A DNA stretch of 6,499 nt, taken from assembly GCA_023262125.1 (NCBI GenBank), contig JALRDT010000065.1, positions 1 through 6,499 on the forward strand. Direction: 5' to 3'. The notes under the pieces are model-generated. The model saw only the letters and a program-made list of their open reading frames with translations, was not told where the DNA came from and did not search any database. The position numbers and the translations under genes are program-made. The DNA comes from Candidatus Nanopelagicaceae bacterium. GTDB lineage: Bacteria; Actinomycetota; Actinomycetes; Nanopelagicales; Nanopelagicaceae. Of the stretch, positions 1-5,262 are shown one piece after another; position 1 is the stretch's first letter, and every line of letters begins with the position of its first letter.

Positions 1-72
1 TGTTTTGGCTGGGTTGACTCTGACCTTGATGGCATAGTCCAAACATCTTTTGACTCCGACGAGAGCTCTCAT
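1..72 (-). CDS. etfB: Electron transfer flavoprotein beta subunit, N-terminal fragment (runs off the left edge)
   Basis: Reading the minus strand from the ATG at 72-70 gives 24 codons, open to the window edge. The peptide contains VKRCLDYAIKVRV, which matches the N-terminal EtfB pattern VKRxxDYxxKxRV. EtfB pairs with EtfA, binds FAD and AMP, and carries electrons from acyl-CoA and other dehydrogenases to ETF:quinone oxidoreductase. About 24 of the usual 250 or so residues are visible, so the call rests on this one motif. The gene lies 17 bp after the stop of the kinase remnant and downstream of fadD on the same strand, which suits a fatty-acid oxidation role. There is no Shine-Dalgarno sequence in the AT-rich leader. 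The motif is the mitochondrial/proteobacterial style rather than the FixA-like form of many actinobacteria. Confidence 0.75.
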   Translation of the reverse strand, partial: MRALVGVKRCLDYAIKVRVNPAKT

Positions 73-89
73 TTTTATTTAATTAATGG

Positions 90-404
90 TTAATAAAAAC
101 AGCAAATAAACTCAGGAATATCAAGTGCAAGTGGCATGGCCAATCTTTTTATTTGGTCTAATGGCTCTTCCGCAGTCGATCTTAAAGCAAATAGTTCTTT
201 ACGGACTTGGCCGGTGGCCATAGTAACTAATTCCCTGATTTCTCTGGCCTTAGCGCGGTAGTTAAAAGGCAAATCGGCTATAAGTAAATCTAACTTATAG
301 CCGATTGCTACTAAATCTTGAGCTAATGAATCATGTAAATCTCTTGCCAGATTAATCCTGGTAGAGCTCTGCAATCTCCTTTGCAAATTCTTTTGCGACA
401 ACAT
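90..404 (-). CDS. DHp-only fragment of a NarL-family sensor histidine kinase (probable remnant)
   Basis: This 104-residue ORF carries a HisKA_3 dimerisation and phosphotransfer domain at about residues 16-76. The H-box is ARDLHDSLAQDL, with phosphoacceptor His24 and the DxxxQ phosphatase motif (Asp25, Gln29). A second helix ends near KELFALR. No membrane or sensor segment precedes it and no HATPase_c domain (N, G1 or G2 boxes) follows; the reading frame stops 17 bp before etfB. Full NarL-type kinases are usually 350-600 residues. The first 14-15 residues, 404 to about 360, are the 3' end of fadD read in another frame, and kinase-like sequence starts right at the fadD stop codon. The ATG at 404 is the only ATG ahead of the H-box and has no ribosome site. 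It is most likely a decaying piece of a kinase gene. A small phosphotransfer protein is possible but unproven. Confidence 0.6.
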   Translation of the reverse strand: MLSQKNLQRRLQSSTRINLARDLHDSLAQDLVAIGYKLDLLIADLPFNYRAKAREIRELVTMATGQVRKELFALRSTAEEPLDQIKRLAMPLALDIPEFICCFY

Positions 405-2139
405 GTCGTTTAACCGAAAGTTTCGCAGTTAGTTGTCCACCAGCAATGGTGAAATCTTTATCAAGAATTGTAAATTTGCGAATAGATTCTGCACGACTTA
501 CCGCCTTGTTGGCCTCATCGACCGCTGTCTGGATAACTGCAATCAAATCAGGATCGCGAGTTAAATCAGATAGGGATGCCCCCTCTTTCTTGTTATTTAC
601 AATCCAAGACTTCAAGGCATCTGTATCGATAGTCACTAGCGCTGCGATATACGGTTGATTGTCGCCAACGACCATGCACTGTGAAACAAGCGGATGAGCG
701 CGTAAACGATCTTCAAGAACTGCTGGTGCTACGTTCTTGCCGCCGGCAGTAACAATCAGTTCTTTTTTGCGACCTGTGATGGTTAGGAATCCTTCAGAAT
801 CCAGTTCGCCAATATCGCCAGATTTAAACCACTCACCATCAAAAACTTCCTTGTTGGCTGAATCATTCTGCCAGTATCCGCGCATCACAATCGGACCCTT
901 AATTAGAACTTCGCCATCTTCTCCAATTCGAATTGAAGTGCCTGGAATTGGCTTACCGACAGATCCAACTTTCTGCGCTTGAGTTAAGTTAAGTGTGGCG
1001 CCGGCAGTTGTCTCAGTTAATCCATAACCTTCAAGAATTCTAATTCCAGCACCACGATAGAAATGTCCTAAACGAGTACCAAGTGCTGCGCCGCCGCTAA
1101 TCGCAGCCTCAACATTGCCACCCAAAATATGGCGAATCTTCTTGTAAACCAGCGCATCAAATAGCGCATGCTGTGCACGAAGAGCTGGTGGAATACTGCC
1201 GGCATCTTTTGCCTGGCTATATTTAATGGCGACAGCGGCAGCTTTTCTAAAGATATTTCCTTTGCCTGCAGCATCTGCTTTAGCTTCTGCACCATTATAA
1301 ACCTTTTCAAATATTCGAGGAACTGCCAAAACGAATGTCGGTTTAAATGATCCGATATCTTGCATTAATCGACCTTGGACATCTGCGCAATGTGCCATAT
1401 GTAGGCCAGCATAAATTGCGCCAATTTGCACCATGCGACCAAATACGTGTGCGACAGGTAAGAAGAGCAGAGTAGAGCCGCCAGGTTTCATAAATAAATC
1501 TGCCGCAGCATTAACAACATTTCCACACTCTGATAAGAAATTTCCATGTGTTAGCTGTACACCTTTTGGTTTACCAGTTGTGCCAGATGTGTAAATCAAT
1601 GTTGCTAAAGATTCTGGAGTTAACGAATTACGACGATTTTCGACTTCGTCATTGCTTATATGAGAACCTGTATTTCTCAAAACACCAAGTGCATCCTCCG
1701 TAATTGTCCAAACATGTTTGGTATGACTTGGTAGCACGCTCTGTGCCAATTCGCGATTTGCAGGAGTTTCAACAATCAATCCGACTGCATGTGAATCATT
1801 TAAAATCCAATCAATCTGTTCGGCAGATGATGTTTCGTAGATAGGAACAGAAACTGCGCCGGCATACCAAATTGCAAAATCTAGAACTGTCCATTCGTAT
1901 CTAGTGCGTGCCATGATGCCAACGCGATCGCCAGCTTGAATTCCAGCAGCAATTAAACCTTTAGCAGTTTCGCGCACTTCAGTTTCAAATTCACGAGCAG
2001 TAACTGGTGCCCATCCATCTCCGAGAGGTTTTGAGAGAATAACTCGAGATGGTTCAAACCATGATCGGTCTGCAATTAACTTAGTGAGATTTCCTTCGGT
2101 AGGAAAAGGGACTAAAGCCGGGATGGTGATTTCGTTCAT
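352..2139 (-). CDS. Long-chain fatty acid-CoA ligase (FadD15-like AMP-forming synthetase)
   Basis: A 595-residue ANL-superfamily enzyme that would activate fatty acids to acyl-CoA with ATP in the cytoplasm, feeding beta-oxidation or lipid synthesis. The P-loop YTSGTTGKPKG is at residues 183-193, the A5 motif GYGLTET at 371-377, the A7 region SGDIG at 440-444, and the A8 hinge GRKKELIVTAGGKNVAP at 456-472. Length and order match FadD15-type long-chain ligases. The C-terminal A10 segment reads LTAKLSVKR (570-578); the family usually has a lysine where Ser575 stands, with Lys573 two residues earlier. I chose the ATG at 2139, which begins MNEITIPALVPF. An in-frame ATG at 2193 would add 18 residues unlike the family and would overlap the divergent SRPBCC gene. 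The chosen start sits 7 nt after a -10-like TAGCGT, so the mRNA is probably leaderless. The kinase remnant and etfB follow on the same strand. Confidence 0.93.
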   Translation of the reverse strand: MNEITIPALVPFPTEGNLTKLIADRSWFEPSRVILSKPLGDGWAPVTAREFETEVRETAKGLIAAGIQAGDRVGIMARTRYEWTVLDFAIWYAGAVSVPIYETSSAEQIDWILNDSHAVGLIVETPANRELAQSVLPSHTKHVWTITEDALGVLRNTGSHISNDEVENRRNSLTPESLATLIYTSGTTGKPKGVQLTHGNFLSECGNVVNAAADLFMKPGGSTLLFLPVAHVFGRMVQIGAIYAGLHMAHCADVQGRLMQDIGSFKPTFVLAVPRIFEKVYNGAEAKADAAGKGNIFRKAAAVAIKYSQAKDAGSIPPALRAQHALFDALVYKKIRHILGGNVEAAISGGAALGTRLGHFYRGAGIRILEGYGLTETTAGATLNLTQAQKVGSVGKPIPGTSIRIGEDGEVLIKGPIVMRGYWQNDSANKEVFDGEWFKSGDIGELDSEGFLTITGRKKELIVTAGGKNVAPAVLEDRLRAHPLVSQCMVVGDNQPYIAALVTIDTDALKSWIVNNKKEGASLSDLTRDPDLIAVIQTAVDEANKAVSRAESIRKFTILDKDFTIAGGQLTAKLSVKRHVVAKEFAKEIAELYQD

Positions 2140-2146
2140 GGCGCAA

Positions 2147-2152
2147 ACGCTA
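2147..2152 (-). promoter_or_regulatory. Putative -10 box of a leaderless fadD promoter
   Basis: On the minus strand the hexamer TAGCGT fits the actinobacterial -10 pattern TANNNT. It is followed by TTGCGCC and then the fadD ATG at 2139. This places the transcription start at or next to the A of the start codon, as expected for a leaderless mRNA, and agrees with the absence of a Shine-Dalgarno sequence. I see no clear -35 element. The -35 position at a 17-nt spacer (2170-2175) overlaps the opposing -10 box. Confidence 0.5.
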
Positions 2153-2173
2153 GCGGTCGCCCGCTCACAAAGG

Positions 2174-2179
2174 TAGCCT
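2174..2179 (+). promoter_or_regulatory. Putative -10 box of a leaderless SRPBCC-glucokinase promoter
   Basis: TAGCCT fits TANNNT and is followed by the 7 nt TTGCGCC and the ATG at 2187. This is the same arrangement as on the other strand. It would drive the SRPBCC gene and the overlapping glucokinase as one leaderless transcript. No convincing -35 box is visible upstream. Confidence 0.5.
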
Positions 2180-2186
2180 TTGCGCC

Positions 2187-2612
2187 ATGACAAGTTCCAA
2201 GATTCTTATCGAAGCAAGCGCGGATGAGGTGCGTAAGGTCCTCTTTGATATCGCCAGTTACCCAACCTGGTCACGCAGCATCAAAGGCGCAAAGGTCGAA
2301 ACCAGTGACGATCAGGGCCGCCCAGTCCGCATCCAATTAACCATTGAGGCGGGAATGCTTCGCGATAAGCCGACTTTAGATTACGACTGGAGCGGTGCTC
2401 CAGGGAAAGTCTCATTTACCTTGGTTGATGCCGATTTACTTACCAAGATGGATGGCACCTATTTTGTTAAATCTATTGGCGATGAAACAGAGGTAATTTA
2501 CGAATTAAGTACTGATGTCTCAATGCCAATTCCAAAAACTATGCTTGAAACTGCAGAGCTCGGCACAATTAAAGCGGCTCTGGAAGAGCTAAAAGAGAAA
2601 ATCGAAGGTTAA
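2187..2612 (+). CDS. SRPBCC (START/polyketide cyclase-like) family protein
   Basis: A 141-residue single-domain protein of the Bet v1/START-like helix-grip fold. The family hallmark lies at the N-terminus: a first beta strand (KILIEAS), then a helix with DEVRKVLFDIASYPTW at about 13-28. Alternating strands follow, then a long C-terminal helix from about 115 to 140. Such proteins bind hydrophobic ligands; no catalytic residues can be assigned. There is no signal peptide or membrane segment, so it should be cytoplasmic. Length and placement next to a FadD15-like gene recall mycobacterial Rv2185c beside fadD15 (from memory). The stop codon TAA overlaps the glucokinase ATG by one base (TAATG), which suggests translational coupling. 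The start at 2187 fits both the domain beginning and the leaderless promoter. The exact ligand and role are unknown. Confidence 0.85.
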   Translation: MTSSKILIEASADEVRKVLFDIASYPTWSRSIKGAKVETSDDQGRPVRIQLTIEAGMLRDKPTLDYDWSGAPGKVSFTLVDADLLTKMDGTYFVKSIGDETEVIYELSTDVSMPIPKTMLETAELGTIKAALEELKEKIEG

Positions 2613-3577
2613 TGTCGCTAACAGGAAATTCAACTAATTTAACTATAGGCATCGATGTCGGCGGCACCAAAGTTCTTGGTGGAGTTGTTGATGAATCTGG
2701 AAATATTTTAGAGAAAGCTCGACGCGATACTCCACGTCAAGGTGGCGTTGAATTAACAAAAACAATTGCTGACGTAGCTCTAGATCTAATGCGTAATTAC
2801 AAAGTGAGAGCAGTTGGTGTATCGGCGGCAGGTTTTGTTTCTTCAGATCGAAAAACTATGTTGGCCACTCCAAATATCGCTGGTTGGAATGGCGTTAATT
2901 TAGATGATGAATTAACAAAATTAATCGGCATAGATGTTGTTATTGAAAATGATGGAAATGCTGCCGCCTGGGGTGAAGCAGTCTTCGGTGCAGGACGTGG
3001 CGAAGCACATATGTTGCTATTAACTATTGGCACCGGAATCGGTGCGGGAATTGTTGTAAATGGTCAGTTACATCGAGGAGCATTTGGCGTAGCTGCAGAA
3101 ATTGGCCATATGAGAGTAGTTCCAGAAGGTCATTTATGTGGCTGTGGTGCACGTGGTTGTTTCGAACAATATGCATCTGGCAGCGGTCTTATGAGACATG
3201 TTCGTGAGGCGATAGCGGCAACCCCTGATATTGCTAGAAATTTATTAGCGCTCGGCGACGGAACTATCGAAGGCTTAAAGGGTCACCATGTAACTGAAGC
3301 TGCCAGGGCAGGAGATGTAGTTGCGTTAGCTGCATTTAATACAACTGCGCAATGGTTAGGCGCAGGTATCGCATCTTTGAGTGCAATTTTGGATCCAGCA
3401 ATCGTGGTCATTGGCGGTGGAGTAGTAGATGCAGGCGAAATTCTTTTAGAACCAACCCGAGCAAATATGGAGCGAAAGATGCCATTTTCTGGCAAACATC
3501 CATCACCTAAATTGGTGGCAGCTACCTTGGGAAATGATGCTGGATTAGTTGGAGTTGCTGACTTAGCTCGAATTTAA
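2612..3577 (+). CDS. ROK-family glucokinase
   Basis: A 321-residue sugar kinase that most likely phosphorylates glucose to glucose-6-phosphate with ATP in the cytoplasm. The phosphate-1 loop IGIDVGGTK is at residues 12-20. The sugar-binding and catalytic motif ENDGNAA is at 112-118, with Asp114 as the probable base. The second phosphate loop TIGTGIGAG is at 138-146. The ROK signature follows: EIGH at 163-166, then CGCGARGCFEQYASG at 176-190, where His166, Cys176, Cys178 and Cys183 form the usual zinc site. The adenosine region VVIGGGVV is at 265-272. Length and motifs match Streptomyces GlkA-type enzymes. There is no N-terminal helix-turn-helix, so it is a kinase rather than a ROK repressor. 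The start overlaps the preceding stop; GAAGG at 2604-2608 is only 3 nt upstream, so coupling is more likely than independent initiation. Polyphosphate or another hexose as substrate cannot be excluded. Confidence 0.92.
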   Translation: MSLTGNSTNLTIGIDVGGTKVLGGVVDESGNILEKARRDTPRQGGVELTKTIADVALDLMRNYKVRAVGVSAAGFVSSDRKTMLATPNIAGWNGVNLDDELTKLIGIDVVIENDGNAAAWGEAVFGAGRGEAHMLLLTIGTGIGAGIVVNGQLHRGAFGVAAEIGHMRVVPEGHLCGCGARGCFEQYASGSGLMRHVREAIAATPDIARNLLALGDGTIEGLKGHHVTEAARAGDVVALAAFNTTAQWLGAGIASLSAILDPAIVVIGGGVVDAGEILLEPTRANMERKMPFSGKHPSPKLVAATLGNDAGLVGVADLARI

Positions 3578-3582
3578 ATTAG

Positions 3583-4536
3583 TTATTTTTCAAACGGGTA
3601 TTTCAAACCAATTTGATTTCTAATCTCATCTAAGCACTCCATAATTTCAACAGTTTCAGACATTGGAAGAAGTGGCGATTCTTTCTTCCCAGAGATTAAC
3701 ATTTTTTCAAAATAAATCGCTTGTTCACGCAATCCATGACCACGATACTCATTTTTGAATTCAACTATACGTCCATCATCATAAATTAGGCGCATATCTG
3801 TCGGTCTATAAAAGCTAGTAGATAATTCCAATCGTGCTCTTGTTCCATTGATTGAGGCAGTAGTTGGTGATTTAGCATTCATAACTGTGTTTATCACTGC
3901 CTGTCTACCGCCGGAATATTCAAAGATGGCGCTACTTTGTAAGTCGACGCCATTTTCAATTACGCCTTTGGCGGTAATTTTCTCCGGTTTACCGAGGACC
4001 ATAAATGCAAATGAAATTGGATAAATTCCCAAATCCAAAAGCGCACCACCTGCATAATTTGGATCTGTTAAACGTTTGATATGCATTAATGATTGGCCAT
4101 GATCTGCTTGAATATTTTTGACTTCGCCAAGTTCAGGTAAAAGTTCACGAACTTTCTGTATATGTGGCAAATACCTGGTCCACATTGCCTCCATAAGTAG
4201 AAGATTCTTACCCTTAGCTGTATCAGCCATTGATCTTGCTTCGTAAGCATTTACAGAGAATGGTTTTTCGCAAAGCACAGGCTTTCCAGCATTTAATGCA
4301 AGTAATGTATTTTCACAATGCATTTGATGAGGAGTTGCAACATAAATTGCATCAACATCTGAATTAACTAAATCTTCATAGCTTCCATAACCTTTGATAC
4401 CTGGAATAAATGAGTTTGCCTTTTCCAGATTTCGCGAACCAATTGCACTTACTGTCATCTCAGTATGTGTCATGACATCGGAGACGAACTCACGAGCGAT
4501 GCCACCGGTGCCTAATACGCCCCATTTAATGCTCAT
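3583..4536 (-). CDS. Gfo/Idh/MocA-family NAD(P)-dependent oxidoreductase
   Basis: A 317-residue dehydrogenase of the two-domain Gfo/Idh/MocA family. The Rossmann loop GTGGIA is at residues 9-14. The strand-loop AIYVATPHQMH (63-73) leads to the EKP motif at 90-92, whose Lys91 is the family's usual catalytic residue. LMEAMWTRYLP (114-124) and GGALLDLGIYPISF (163-176) resemble the dihydrodiol dehydrogenase/xylose dehydrogenase branch. These enzymes oxidise or reduce sugars and related cyclic polyols; the substrate here is not readable from sequence. No signal peptide is seen, so it is cytoplasmic. It is transcribed alone, tail to tail with the glucokinase (5 bp between stops) and head to head with plsC (25 bp between starts). 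No Shine-Dalgarno sequence or clear -10 box precedes the ATG at 4536. The sampled lines of this gene look more AT-rich than those of its neighbours. Confidence 0.9.
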   Translation of the reverse strand: MSIKWGVLGTGGIAREFVSDVMTHTEMTVSAIGSRNLEKANSFIPGIKGYGSYEDLVNSDVDAIYVATPHQMHCENTLLALNAGKPVLCEKPFSVNAYEARSMADTAKGKNLLLMEAMWTRYLPHIQKVRELLPELGEVKNIQADHGQSLMHIKRLTDPNYAGGALLDLGIYPISFAFMVLGKPEKITAKGVIENGVDLQSSAIFEYSGGRQAVINTVMNAKSPTTASINGTRARLELSTSFYRPTDMRLIYDDGRIVEFKNEYRGHGLREQAIYFEKMLISGKKESPLLPMSETVEIMECLDEIRNQIGLKYPFEK

Positions 4537-4548
4537 GGCTCATGGTGG

Positions 4549-4554
4549 CATACT
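4549..4554 (+). promoter_or_regulatory. Putative -10 box of a leaderless plsC promoter
   Basis: CATACT matches the -10 consensus TATAAT at four of six positions, including the important A2 and T6. It is followed by 7 nt, TGCGCAC, and then the plsC ATG at 4562. Box-to-start spacing and the TGCGC initiation region match those of the fadD and SRPBCC promoters. No clear -35 is visible. Confidence 0.4.
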
Positions 4555-4561
4555 TGCGCAC

Positions 4562-5257
4562 ATGGCAGAGATACCGACAAAGGTTCCCTACGGAACTCTT
4601 AGAGCGCTACTTACACCAGTACTGCTCTTGGCATTTCGCCCAAAGGTAAAAGGTCTTCGCCATGTTCCGGCGACCGGCCCATGCATCTTGGCAAGTAACC
4701 ACCTTTCATTTAGCGATTCTGTATTTATGCCGTTGGTAGTGCCACGCAAAGTTACTTACCTTGCCAAAGCAGAATATTTCAATTCTCCAGGCATCAAAGG
4801 TTTTATCCAAAAATTAACTTTCATCGCACTTGGACAAGTTCCGGTTGATCGAAGTGGTGGCCGTCGTTCTGAAGCAGCCCTTCTTACCGGATTAAAGATT
4901 TTGGCTGAAGGTGATTGTTTAGGAATTTATCCTGAAGGTACGCGTTCGCCAGATGGTCGTTTATATAAAGGTCGCACTGGAATAGCGCGTTTAGCAATGG
5001 AATCAGGAGCGCCAGTAATTCCGGTAGCTATGTTTAATACTCATGAAATTCAGCCAACTGGAAAGTTGGTGCCAAATATCAAACGAGTAAAGATGCAATT
5101 TGGCGAACCGATGTACTTCACAGGCGATTCCACGGATATGAATACGCTGCGAGATGTGACCGATGAAATTATGCGCAAAATTCAGAGCATGTCCGGTCAA
5201 GAGTATGTGGATATGTATGCCACTAAGCGGAAATCTGAAATTGCTGAAGAAGAATAA
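4562..5257 (+). CDS. 1-acyl-sn-glycerol-3-phosphate acyltransferase (PlsC-like)
   Basis: A 231-residue membrane-associated acyltransferase that would transfer an acyl group to lysophosphatidic acid, giving phosphatidic acid. All four family motifs are present. Motif I is NHLSFSD at 46-52 (NHx4D, His47 and Asp52 as catalytic pair). Motif II is VPVDR at 93-97, motif III YPEGTRSPDG at 123-132, and motif IV VIPVAM at 152-157. A hydrophobic stretch near 13-25 may anchor it to the membrane surface. The ATG at 4562 gives a normal N-terminus. The reading frame stays open back to 4394 but would run through the start of the divergent oxidoreductase. A -10-like box 7 nt upstream also supports 4562. Close relatives use other acyl acceptors, including mannosylated lipids, so substrate specificity is an inference. 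The stop lies 5 bp from that of the convergent nuclease. Confidence 0.9.
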   Translation: MAEIPTKVPYGTLRALLTPVLLLAFRPKVKGLRHVPATGPCILASNHLSFSDSVFMPLVVPRKVTYLAKAEYFNSPGIKGFIQKLTFIALGQVPVDRSGGRRSEAALLTGLKILAEGDCLGIYPEGTRSPDGRLYKGRTGIARLAMESGAPVIPVAMFNTHEIQPTGKLVPNIKRVKMQFGEPMYFTGDSTDMNTLRDVTDEIMRKIQSMSGQEYVDMYATKRKSEIAEEE

Positions 5258-5262
5258 AACTT

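Larger units (their letters stand above)
2136..2190. repeat. Inverted repeat spanning both divergent start codons
   Basis: Two 17-bp arms, 2136-2152 and 2174-2190, are reverse complements with one mismatch. Read outward, each is TAGCSTTTGCGCCATGA (S is G towards fadD and C towards the SRPBCC gene). The arms flank a 21-bp GC-rich spacer, 2153-2173. Each arm holds a -10-like box, a 7-nt gap and the ATG of the gene it faces, so the symmetry includes the first codons of both genes. Confidence 0.85.

Noticed and set aside
446..1350. Plus-strand ORFs within fadD
   Set aside because: They are short antisense frames with low-complexity, non-protein-like sequence opposite a well-supported gene; the same applies to antisense frames in the glucokinase, plsC and lysE genes.
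2140..2193. Extended FadD start at 2193 adding 18 residues
   Set aside because: The extra residues (MSWRKGYLCERATA...) do not resemble the family, overlap the divergent SRPBCC start, and cover the putative -10 boxes. The ATG at 2139 fits better.
2612..3577. ROK transcriptional repressor
   Set aside because: There is no N-terminal helix-turn-helix; the phosphate loop starts at residue 12, so it is a kinase.
3571..3580. Perfect 10-bp palindrome AATTTAAATT over the glucokinase stop
   Set aside because: It is pure AT with no loop, and is easily explained by chance in AT-rich sequence. It is not a terminator or a recognisable site.
4394..4561. N-terminal extension of plsC back to 4394
   Set aside because: It runs antisense through the start of the oxidoreductase and has no acyltransferase-like sequence. 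The family-like N-terminus begins at 4562.
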